This document shows positions 1 through 6,151 of a stretch of 6,151 nt of DNA, piece by piece. The first letter of the stretch is position 1. Every line of letters begins with the position of its first letter. The stretch is from Bacteroidota bacterium (GTDB lineage: Bacteria; Bacteroidota; Bacteroidia; Cytophagales; Cyclobacteriaceae). The translations under genes and the position numbers were made by a program. The stretch covers positions 1 through 6,151 of the forward strand of contig JAEYXN010000305.1 of NCBI GenBank assembly GCA_023431285.1, given 5' to 3'. Under the pieces are notes generated by a model. The model was not told the DNA's origin, did no database searches, and saw only the letters and a program-made list of their open reading frames with translations.

Positions 1-318
1 CAAGAAAAGGATGGGGAATTCATGCAACAAGTCCCAGGTTAAGGGTATCTTAAATTTCGTTCAAATGCGATGCTTTGCATTATCTGCATTACAACGGACA
101 GTACTTAAAATAGGAAAATCTTATACCAGCGAACAACATTTGTGCGATTTCCTGCCGATTCCGACACGGCTTATGGTCACAGTCGCCATTCAGCCTGATC
201 GACTTCTATTATTTGTCCGAAAAAATATATCTTACCCTCCGATGGGTATTATGGTCAAACTATTCAACGATGTGTTGACTGACGGAAAAACAACTTGTCC
301 AACTATTCATCCAACACC
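1..318. other. Upstream region with no supported gene
   Basis: This stretch precedes the response regulator and gives no recognisable protein on either strand. An open frame runs from an ATG at 11 to a TGA at 320-322. Its translation looks random: it is rich in scattered Cys, Met and Pro and has no domain pattern. The stop overlaps the regulator ATG as ATGA, which is the only argument for it. Nearest to a Bacteroidota -7 box (TAnnTTTG) is TATTATTTG at 207-215, which has one spacer base too many and no partner -33 box, so I do not call a promoter. I saw no strong inverted repeat, tRNA or terminator. The regulator's promoter probably lies here, but I cannot place it. Confidence 0.5.
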
Positions 319-711
319 ATGAAAGAAGACTCGACGATCTATTTGGTGGATGACGATGACGACGACCAGGAGATTTTTGCCCTGGCACTGGAAGAGGCAG
401 CTCCATCCTTCACTTGCGTAACAGCAAAAAATGCAATTGAGGCCCTTGAATGTTTGAAGGCCGGTTTTGTCAGACCCGATTGTATTTTCCTTGATCTCAA
501 CATGCCGCTTATGAATGGAAAGCAGTGCCTCGAAGAGATCAAAAAACAAACTAAGCTCGCTGAAATCCCTGTGGTGATTTATACGACAAGTTCCGAGCCT
601 CGTGATCGCGAGCAAATGCTGGCAATGGGTGCGGCGGCATTCATCACTAAGCCTCCTGGAATTGATGAGCTTATAGCATCTCTCAACGATATCTTTATCC
701 AGTTGAAATAG
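319..711 (+). CDS. Single-domain response regulator (CheY/Rcp1-type receiver)
   Basis: This 130-residue protein is a receiver domain with no attached output domain. It should accept a phosphoryl group from a histidine kinase and pass the signal on by protein contact or relay in the cytoplasm. The catalytic set is complete: an acidic pocket at D11-D12 (YLVDD), phosphoacceptor D59 in FLDLNMP, T89 in VIYTTS and K111 in ITKPP. T89 and K111 have the CheY spacing of 22. An unusual run of six Asp occupies residues 11-16. The length is normal for a lone receiver. I chose the ATG at 319 because it starts just before the first beta strand. A TTG at 295 would add eight polar residues without homology to the fold. 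No Shine-Dalgarno sequence is visible, as is usual in Bacteroidota. The gene ends four bases before the hybrid kinase, so the two are almost certainly cotranscribed and the kinase is its likely partner. Confidence 0.95.
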   Translation: MKEDSTIYLVDDDDDDQEIFALALEEAAPSFTCVTAKNAIEALECLKAGFVRPDCIFLDLNMPLMNGKQCLEEIKKQTKLAEIPVVIYTTSSEPRDREQMLAMGAAAFITKPPGIDELIASLNDIFIQLK

Positions 712-715
712 TTGT

Positions 716-3700
716 ATGAAAACCGTTTCGCTACCCGCTTCTCATGAATTCTTACTTGGAGGGGGCGAAATGGGTGAACTCATCAGGACGGTTGATTGGG
801 GTGGAACTCCTGTGGGTCCGGTTGAAGGGTGGCCGCAAAGTCTTCGCACTGCAGTAAGCATAATGCTGAACACCCATTTCCCTATGTACATCGCTTGGGG
901 GAAAGAGTTCACTCAGTTTTATAACGACGGATACCGCCCTATCCTGGGATCGACAAAACATCCCGCTGCCATGGGGCGCTCCACCAGAGTTACCTTCTCT
1001 GAAATATGGGACATCATTGGGCCAATGTTCAATGGTGTGCTCGAAGGCAAAGCGGTTGGATTCTCCGATTTTATGCTACCGCTGGATCGTCACGGGTTTA
1101 CAGAGGAGTGTTATTTCATTTTTTCGTATAGTCCCATCAAACAGGAAGATGGCTCCACCGGTGGTGTGCTTGTAACCGTCACGGAAACATCCGATCGGGT
1201 CCTCGGCGAAAGAAGACTTAAGACCCTTCGTGAGTTGGGTGACCGTACCTATCGTTCCAAGAATATTGCGGATACATGCGTTGGTATTCTTGAGGTGCTT
1301 TCCAATCACAAACATGATATTCCATTTTCGCTCTTATATACCTTCGACGCCGACGGGTCGCCCATCCTCCAGGGACATTCCGGCATGGATCTGAATAAGT
1401 CAACGGTTTCGCTTACACATGCTATTGAGCTTGCAAGTGACAAGCCTCTGTTTGGCGTACCTGTTTCAGAAATATTTTCGTCCCTGACTACTGAAGCGAA
1501 TCCTCCCTGGCCTGAACCTGTACACCTTTGTTGTGCTTGTATCCTTGCCAGGCCAGATCAAAAGAAAGGACATGGATTATTAATTTTGGGTATCAGTCCA
1601 CGACTTCGGTATGACGCCCAATACCATGATTTCTTCAAGCTTCTGAATGACCAGATCGTCACCACACTGACAAATGCCAACGCTTTTGAGGAAGAGCGAA
1701 AGCGCGCGGAGGCCCTCGCGGAACTCGACCGGGCCAAAACTACCTTCTTCAGTAATATCAGTCATGAATTCAGAACTCCTCTTACCTTGATGCTGGGACC
1801 TCTGGAGGAATTACTCCACAATGAAAATGGTCTGCAGCCCAGGCAAAAGGAAGATGTTTCCACCGCGCATCGTAATGCGATCCGGTTATTGCGACTCGTG
1901 AATGTTTTGCTTGATTTCAGTAAAATAGAATCCGGCAAGCTTGATGCGCTATTCCGGCCGACTGAAATCAAATCGTTTACCGAAGGCATTGTCAGCAGTT
2001 TCAGATCACTCATCGAGAAAGCAGGTCTTACGCTTGATCTGCATTTCGGGGAAATTTCGGAGCACATTTATCTTGATCCCGGCATGTGGGAAAAGATTGT
2101 TTTTAATCTCTTGTCCAACGCATACAAGTACACACTCCAGGGATCGATAAAGATCGAGCTAACGGAAGAGGGCAATGACGTTGTTCTGAAAGTGAAGGAT
2201 ACCGGAGTGGGGATTCCGGAGCAGGAACTCCCGCGAGTGTTTGAGAGATTTCATCGGATCGCGAACAGCGCCGGCAGAAGTTATGAAGGGACAGGGATCG
2301 GTTTGTCACTTGTAGCAGAGCTGGTGAAAATTCATGAGGGGAAAATCAGTGTGGATAGCCGGGTGGGGGAAGGAACTATATTCACTGTTAGAATTCCAAA
2401 AGGCTATCGGCATCTTCCCGAAGAGAAAGTCAGCCAGGAATCAAATGACCTTTTTGTCTCTGGCGTTGTTGAATCTTTTGTAAAGGAGGCGGGGATGATC
2501 CCCGGGCATACCGTTCACGGAGCAGAGTCTTTGGATACATCCAACGAAAAGGATCTTTCTGAAGCAAGAATCCTGGTGGTTGATGATAATGCGGATATGC
2601 TTAAATACCTGGTCCGGATCCTGGAAAGGAAGTATGATGTGTCAACAGCGGCAAACGGTGTTGAGGCTCTTGCTAATGTAGCCAGGATCACACCTGATCT
2701 TGTTGTCAGCGACATCATGATGCCCTTGATGGATGGAGTTGAATTGTTGAAGCAGATCAAAGCGAATCCTAAAACCGCAGGTATTCCCGTCATGCTATTG
2801 TCTGCGCGCGCCGGAGAGGAAACCCGGGTTGAAGGGTATGATGTCGGCGCTGATGACTATATGGTGAAGCCATTCTCCGCGCGTGAGCTTCTTGCGAGAA
2901 TAAAATCACAGCTTAAGATTTCAAAAACGCGCAAGCATCTCACAACGCTGCTTAAGAAAGTCTTTGAACAAACACCCGCAGCAATCACAATTATCCGCAA
3001 GGAGAACTACCAGGTTGAATTTGCAAACGACCTGTATCTTGAGATTGTCGACAAGCCTGATCTCGTTGGGAAACCTTTGTTCGCAGCGTTGCCTGAACTC
3101 AGGGATCAGGGAATCCGCGAGCTTCTGGACAGAGTACTCACCACAGGTGAACCTTATCTCGGTAAGGAAGTGGAGGTTCAAATGAATCGCCGTGGCAAAT
3201 CGGAGAAAACTTTCTTCAATTTCGTGTACCACCCGCTTCGCGACGAGGATGGTTCAATATCCGGCCTCATCGTAGTTTGCTTTGAAGTAACGGACCTGGT
3301 ACGCGCGAAGAACAGAGCAGAACGCAGCGAGGGTGAGTTGGAGCAGAAGATAAAAGACCGCACCGCTGAGCTGGAAGAAAAGAATGCATTGCTGACAGCG
3401 GCGAACCAGGAACTGGAGCAGTTCGCATACATTGCCAGTCATGACCTTCAGGAGCCTCTCCGCAAGATCCGGACATTCACATCGATCATTCAGCGATTCC
3501 TTCCCGATGACCCACAGTCGACGCCATATTTTGAAAAGATTCAGATAGCTTCCGAAAGGATGGGGAACCTCATTAAGGATGTTCTCAATTATTCGAGACT
3601 CTCTGGCCGTCAGTCCGCGACATTTCATGACGTCGACCTGAATCGTTTGATGGAATCTGTTATGATCGACTTCGACCTTATGGTCGAGGAACATCACGCC

Positions 3701-4135
3701 ACAGTATTGTGTAGTAATCTTCCTACGGTACAGGGGGTAGAGCTTCAGTTGAATCAATTGTTCGCTAACCTGCTTAGCAATGCATTGAAATTTTCAAGCG
3801 AGAAACCCGAGATCAACGTCTCATCAGCAAAGATTTCCAGGGAACAGATGGCTAAATTTAATCCTCGGGCCGAATACGAATCGTATTTTGAAATTGCCTT
3901 CCGTGATAACGGCATCGGGTTTGATCCGGCGTACACTGACAAGATCTTCGAAATCTTCCAGCGCCTTCATGACAAGGAAGTGACCGGGACTGGTATTGGT
4001 CTTGCCCTTTGTAAAAAGATCGTTGAGAATCATCACGGATTCATCAGGGCAGAAAGCGCTCCCGGAAACGGGACAACTTTCTATGTGTATTTACCGGCTT
4101 TGAATGAGACCTCCATCAGCCCTTTTGCACAATGA
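716..4135 (+). CDS. Hybrid sensor histidine kinase with two kinase cores
   Basis: This is an 1139-residue soluble kinase with no signal peptide or membrane segment. Domains in order: PAS at about 26-160 (GWP 38-40, FPM 55-57, YND 69-71, SYSPI 137-141); GAF-like at about 165-322; HisKA with phosphoacceptor H350 in SHEFRTP; HATPase at about 445-555 (N464, D495 in DTGVG, GTGIG 525-529); REC at about 617-735 (D623-D624, D666, S696, K718 all present); PAS at about 745-860; coiled coil at about 861-903; a second HisKA with H909 in SHDLQEPL; and a second HATPase at about 1010-1125 (N1018 and N1022, D1064 in DNGIG, GTGIG 1091-1095). Every catalytic motif in both cores is intact, so both should be active. 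The frame is unbroken throughout. The ATG lies four bases after the response regulator stop, which suggests translational coupling. The signal is unknown. The PAS and GAF domains imply a cytoplasmic or diffusible cue, but no cofactor-binding residue is obvious. Within the GAF-like domain, C272, C273 and C275 form a CCxC cluster. Function as a kinase is certain from the motifs; the wiring among H350, H909, D666 and the separate regulator is inferred. Confidence 0.97.
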   Translation: MKTVSLPASHEFLLGGGEMGELIRTVDWGGTPVGPVEGWPQSLRTAVSIMLNTHFPMYIAWGKEFTQFYNDGYRPILGSTKHPAAMGRSTRVTFSEIWDIIGPMFNGVLEGKAVGFSDFMLPLDRHGFTEECYFIFSYSPIKQEDGSTGGVLVTVTETSDRVLGERRLKTLRELGDRTYRSKNIADTCVGILEVLSNHKHDIPFSLLYTFDADGSPILQGHSGMDLNKSTVSLTHAIELASDKPLFGVPVSEIFSSLTTEANPPWPEPVHLCCACILARPDQKKGHGLLILGISPRLRYDAQYHDFFKLLNDQIVTTLTNANAFEEERKRAEALAELDRAKTTFFSNISHEFRTPLTLMLGPLEELLHNENGLQPRQKEDVSTAHRNAIRLLRLVNVLLDFSKIESGKLDALFRPTEIKSFTEGIVSSFRSLIEKAGLTLDLHFGEISEHIYLDPGMWEKIVFNLLSNAYKYTLQGSIKIELTEEGNDVVLKVKDTGVGIPEQELPRVFERFHRIANSAGRSYEGTGIGLSLVAELVKIHEGKISVDSRVGEGTIFTVRIPKGYRHLPEEKVSQESNDLFVSGVVESFVKEAGMIPGHTVHGAESLDTSNEKDLSEARILVVDDNADMLKYLVRILERKYDVSTAANGVEALANVARITPDLVVSDIMMPLMDGVELLKQIKANPKTAGIPVMLLSARAGEETRVEGYDVGADDYMVKPFSARELLARIKSQLKISKTRKHLTTLLKKVFEQTPAAITIIRKENYQVEFANDLYLEIVDKPDLVGKPLFAALPELRDQGIRELLDRVLTTGEPYLGKEVEVQMNRRGKSEKTFFNFVYHPLRDEDGSISGLIVVCFEVTDLVRAKNRAERSEGELEQKIKDRTAELEEKNALLTAANQELEQFAYIASHDLQEPLRKIRTFTSIIQRFLPDDPQSTPYFEKIQIASERMGNLIKDVLNYSRLSGRQSATFHDVDLNRLMESVMIDFDLMVEEHHATVLCSNLPTVQGVELQLNQLFANLLSNALKFSSEKPEINVSSAKISREQMAKFNPRAEYESYFEIAFRDNGIGFDPAYTDKIFEIFQRLHDKEVTGTGIGLALCKKIVENHHGFIRAESAPGNGTTFYVYLPALNETSISPFAQ

Positions 4136-4278
4136 CACGTAATTAAGCATTCTGTTGTTGGCATTATTTTTTACGAGTCAGCCGATTCCACAAAAAAGCG
4201 ATTGCTTAACACTCCTCTGAATAATTAATGTTGTGAAAGGTTGTAGGTTAACAAAAAGCGGGGTTAAATTGTCAGGCA
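4136..4278. other. Intergenic leader between first kinase and small ORF
   Basis: This AT-rich spacer of 143 bases follows the stop of the hybrid kinase. No classical intrinsic terminator is present: the T-run at 4167-4172 is not preceded by a GC-rich stem. The spacer contains the promoter candidate and most of the repeats listed separately, plus a GGTTAA direct repeat at 4246-4251 and 4262-4267. If the small ORF is not real, the non-coding stretch extends to 4681. Confidence 0.6.
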
Positions 4279-4297
4279 ATGTTGTCGCGCTTTTTTG
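4191..4297. repeat. Repeated CAAAAAGCG motif, direct and inverted
   Basis: CAAAAAAGCG at 4191-4200 recurs as CAAAAAGCG at 4252-4260 (one A shorter) and in inverted form as CGCTTTTTTG at 4288-4297. The first copy continues as ATTGC at 4201-4205, which can pair with GCAAT at 4276-4280 next to the inverted copy after a seven-base bulge. The third segment can therefore pair with either of the first two, and both pairings enclose or touch the ATG at 4279. Separately, TTAAGCA at 4143-4149 is complementary to TGCTTAA at 4203-4209. This may be an attenuator-like leader or merely A/T-run coincidence; the stems are GC-poor. Confidence 0.25.
4201..4233 (+). promoter_or_regulatory. Candidate Bacteroidota-type promoter
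   Basis: TAATGTTG at 4226-4233 matches the Bacteroidota -7 consensus TAnnTTTG at all but one position. ATTG at 4201-4204 lies 21 bases upstream, close to the roughly 19-base spacing expected for the TTTG -33 box. Transcription would begin near 4240, giving a short leader before the ORF at 4279. Both boxes are imperfect and the region is AT-rich, so chance is a real alternative. If genuine, it would let the small ORF and the second kinase be expressed separately from the upstream pair. Confidence 0.25.
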
Positions 4298-4680
4298 AGG
4301 CTGTTCAATTTGATCAAGAGATGTTTATCCAGAATTCTCTGAAAGAAGCAATATTGGATGGATTTCATGAGTCTGGACGGGTGGAGCTCGTTTCCGCCAA
4401 CGCCATGGCTACTGGAAACGCGGCGCGCAGACGGGGTTTAAGTCTGTTTTGTTTTCAATTTGGGCAATCGTCATCAGATATCATCACAAATATAAAAGGT
4501 CAGGATGCTTGCAATCAGGAGCCCGGGCTTCGGATTCCGGTAGGGCTGTATTCACGAGATAACGCTATGTTTCTAACGATAGATTTGAATTATCCAAAAG
4601 GTAAGAGTTTGGTGACTACTCTGCTCTGCCCGATCGCGCCCGCTTCTGAAAGTCATATCAAAGTGGGCAAAGCATCATAA
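4279..4680 (+). CDS. Hypothetical protein, 133 residues, unrecognised
   Basis: I do not recognise this protein and give it no function. It has no signal peptide, no convincing membrane segment and no PAS, receiver or kinase motif. The N-terminal part (about 1-35) looks like an acidic amphipathic helix. The middle is small and basic (A48-A-R-R-R region), and the C-terminal half alternates hydrophobic and polar residues in a way that would suit beta strands (SLFCFQF, AMFLTIDL). Supporting a real gene: it is open for 133 codons, same-strand, has no minus-strand competitor, and its TAA is separated from the next kinase ATG by one base. Against: there is no ribosome-binding site, no family is recognised, and the ATG sits inside a possible hairpin. 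An ATG at 4321, preceded by AAGAG, is an alternative start giving 119 residues. It is out of frame with the downstream kinase, so it is not an extension of it. It could also be a decayed remnant. Confidence 0.45.
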   Translation: MLSRFFEAVQFDQEMFIQNSLKEAILDGFHESGRVELVSANAMATGNAARRRGLSLFCFQFGQSSSDIITNIKGQDACNQEPGLRIPVGLYSRDNAMFLTIDLNYPKGKSLVTTLLCPIAPASESHIKVGKAS

Positions 4681-4681
4681 T

Positions 4682-6151
4682 ATGGAAAAAATCAAACGTG
4701 TGTCACCGATGCAGGAATTGCTCCGCAAGTTTGATTGGGCTTCCACCTCTATAGGAGAAGTAGAAGCATGGCCTGCCGCCCTGACGAGTGCAGTCAATAT
4801 CTGCATGAACGCCCGTTTTCCGGTGATGATCCTTTTGGGAAAGGACATGTATCAGGTCTACAATGATTATTATAAAGAAATAATTGGCATCCATCACCCC
4901 AAAGCTTTTGGAGCAAGGGCCAGGGATATATGGGGAGACTTGTGGCCTGAAATCGGACCCATGCTCAAAGGAGTATTAGCGGGTGAATCGGTCCTCATGG
5001 AAAACCATCCCTTCGTATTGAAAAGGAAGGGGTATGACGAACAGTGTTACTTTACTTTTTCATACTCGCCTATCCCGGATGCGTCAGGAATTGTTGGAAT
5101 TTTTGTAGCAGTAAATGAAACCACGAGTCTGGTTTTAATGAACGAAAAGCTGCGCACCCTTCGTAATAAGCACCTTAGTAATTTGTTCGTTCAGGCTCCG
5201 ATTGCATTGGCCATTCTTCGCGGTCCTCAATATATTGTCGAGATAGCAAACAGCGAGATTCTTAAACTATGGGGTAAGACCGCGGACGAGGTGATGGATA
5301 AACCGGTGTTTGAAGGAATTCCGGAAGCGCGCAATCAGGGTTACGAGGATCTTTTGGCGAAAGTGTATTTCAAGGGAGAAAGAATAGTGATCAATGAAAA
5401 TCCTCTCCGATTGATACGATATGGAAATGAGGAGGAGTTTTTTATAAAGCTAACCTATGAAGCGATAAGAGAAGAAGACGGGAGCATTACTGGTATTATG
5501 GTTCTTGCCGATGAAGTCACCGAGCAGGTCAATGCAAGAAAACAGATACAGCAGGCTGAGCTGGGCCAACGTCTTGCCATCGAGGCTGCACAGATCGGTA
5601 CGTTCGATCTCAATTTACAAGACGAATCTTTCGCGTACTCCGACAGGCTTGCGCACATCTTCGGTTTCGCTGATTCCAAGAACATGAGCCGCCAACATCT
5701 GGTAGAACGAATCCACCCCGATGACGCCGAGTTGAGAAATAAAGCACACGAGCGCGCTATCGAAACGGGAATCTTGTCGTACGAGGCACGCACGATATGG
5801 CCTGATGATTCAGTTCATTGGTTCCGTGCAAATGGGACGGTAGTGTTCGATAACAAAAAGAAGCCGTGGAAAATGTTTGGTACCGTGCTGGACATCACCG
5901 ATCAGAAGACAGCAGCGGAAAGGCTTGAAAAGCTTGTTCAGGAACGGACCGTCAAGTTGAATCAACAGCACGAAGAGCTGAAGCGAAGTGAAGAACGTTA
6001 TCATAAGATGGTGGATGAAGTGCAGGATTACGCGATCATTCTCCTGGATAAGGACGGCATCATTCAGAACTGGAACAAAGGAGCTGAGAACATCAAACAG
6101 TACAAGGAACACGAGGCGGTCGGACGATCTTTCCATATCTTTTACCGTCCG
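4682..6151 (+). CDS. Multi-PAS sensor, probable histidine kinase, 3' end cut off
   Basis: The frame is open from the ATG to the window edge (490 codons), so the protein continues beyond it. Visible domains: PAS 1 at about 17-148 (DW 18-19, WP 30-31, FP 46-47, YND 60-62, SYSPI 127-131); PAS 2 at about 166-285 (QAPIALAILRG start, DEVTEQV end); PAS 3 of the PAS_3 type at about 295-410 (HPDD at 345-348, W380, DITDQK end); a helical linker at about 405-438; and the start of PAS 4 from about 439 (VQDYAIILLDKDG, W464, FYRP at the edge). PAS 1 aligns over its whole length with the N-terminal PAS of the kinase at 716, and PAS 2 aligns with that kinase's post-receiver PAS, so the two proteins are paralogous in their sensor parts. 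No membrane segment is seen. No HisKA or HATPase lies inside the window. The histidine kinase call rests on this architecture and the context; a diguanylate cyclase or other output cannot be excluded. The start is well placed one base after the preceding ORF's stop, without a Shine-Dalgarno sequence. Confidence 0.92.
   Translation, partial: MEKIKRVSPMQELLRKFDWASTSIGEVEAWPAALTSAVNICMNARFPVMILLGKDMYQVYNDYYKEIIGIHHPKAFGARARDIWGDLWPEIGPMLKGVLAGESVLMENHPFVLKRKGYDEQCYFTFSYSPIPDASGIVGIFVAVNETTSLVLMNEKLRTLRNKHLSNLFVQAPIALAILRGPQYIVEIANSEILKLWGKTADEVMDKPVFEGIPEARNQGYEDLLAKVYFKGERIVINENPLRLIRYGNEEEFFIKLTYEAIREEDGSITGIMVLADEVTEQVNARKQIQQAELGQRLAIEAAQIGTFDLNLQDESFAYSDRLAHIFGFADSKNMSRQHLVERIHPDDAELRNKAHERAIETGILSYEARTIWPDDSVHWFRANGTVVFDNKKKPWKMFGTVLDITDQKTAAERLEKLVQERTVKLNQQHEELKRSEERYHKMVDEVQDYAIILLDKDGIIQNWNKGAENIKQYKEHEAVGRSFHIFYRP

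Noticed and set aside
207..215. TATTATTTG as a Bacteroidota -7 promoter box
   Set aside because: The spacing between TA and TTTG is three instead of two, and no TTTG-like -33 box lies at the right distance upstream.
295..318. TTG at 295 as start of the response regulator
   Set aside because: It adds eight polar residues that precede the receiver fold without belonging to it, while the ATG at 319 gives a normal start three to five residues before the first strand.
307..615. Minus-strand open frame opposite the response regulator
   Set aside because: It is a shadow of the receiver coding sequence; the acidic run and DLNMP motif show the plus strand is coding.
3254..3757. 167-codon minus-strand open frame
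   Set aside because: It lies wholly inside the hybrid kinase PAS, coiled coil and second HisKA, whose protein motifs are unmistakable. The minus-strand translation has no domain pattern.
4136..4200. Intrinsic terminator after the hybrid kinase
   Set aside because: The T-run at 4167-4172 lacks a GC-rich stem before it, and the only partner is the A-run at 4192-4197, which would form a weak A-T stem.
4640..4700. Frameshift joining the 133-residue ORF to the second kinase
   Set aside because: The kinase has its own ATG at 4682 placed like its paralogue's start, with the PAS beginning about 17 residues later. The small ORF shows no PAS-like sequence that would be missing from it.
1..6151. CRISPR array, tRNA, rRNA, insertion sequence or toxin-antitoxin pair
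   Set aside because: No regularly spaced repeats, cloverleaf pattern, transposase motifs or terminal inverted repeats were seen, and the small ORF has no recognisable toxin or antitoxin features.

Overview
The window reads as a two-component signalling cluster on the + strand, most likely from a Bacteroidota bacterium (Cytophagales or Chitinophagaceae type). This placement is an inference. The genes lack Shine-Dalgarno sequences, base composition is intermediate, and the kinases are very PAS-rich, lack membrane segments and sit next to a single-domain response regulator. No taxonomic marker gene is present.

Layout: (1) 1-318 holds no gene I can support. (2) 319-711 is a stand-alone CheY/Rcp1-type response regulator of 130 residues with all receiver residues intact. 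(3) Four bases later, 716-4135 encodes an 1139-residue soluble hybrid kinase with the order PAS - GAF - HisKA - HATPase - REC - PAS - coiled coil - HisKA - HATPase. It therefore has two complete kinase cores on one chain with a receiver between them. (4) 4136-4278 is an intergenic leader with a weak Bacteroidota-type promoter candidate and repeats that could pair in alternative ways. (5) 4279-4680 is an unrecognised 133-residue ORF. (6) One base after its stop, 4682 starts a second multi-PAS sensor, which is cut by the window edge after 490 residues. Its first two PAS domains are homologous to those of the first kinase, and its kinase core is presumably downstream.

Likely working model (inference): the two kinases are paralogous cytoplasmic sensors built from the same PAS modules. 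The second kinase core of the first protein has the 'SHDLQEPL' H-box found in phytochrome-type kinases such as Cph1, whose partner Rcp1 is a small receiver encoded beside it. The free regulator at 319-711 is thus the obvious phosphoacceptor for that core, while the internal receiver may serve the first core. No DNA-binding output domain is encoded here, so the output is presumably protein-protein signalling or a further relay. I found no RNA genes, CRISPR array, insertion sequence or convincing terminator. Nothing in the window is clearly a new system. The least ordinary items are the dual-core kinase, the orphan ORF inserted between the two kinases, and its repeat-containing leader.
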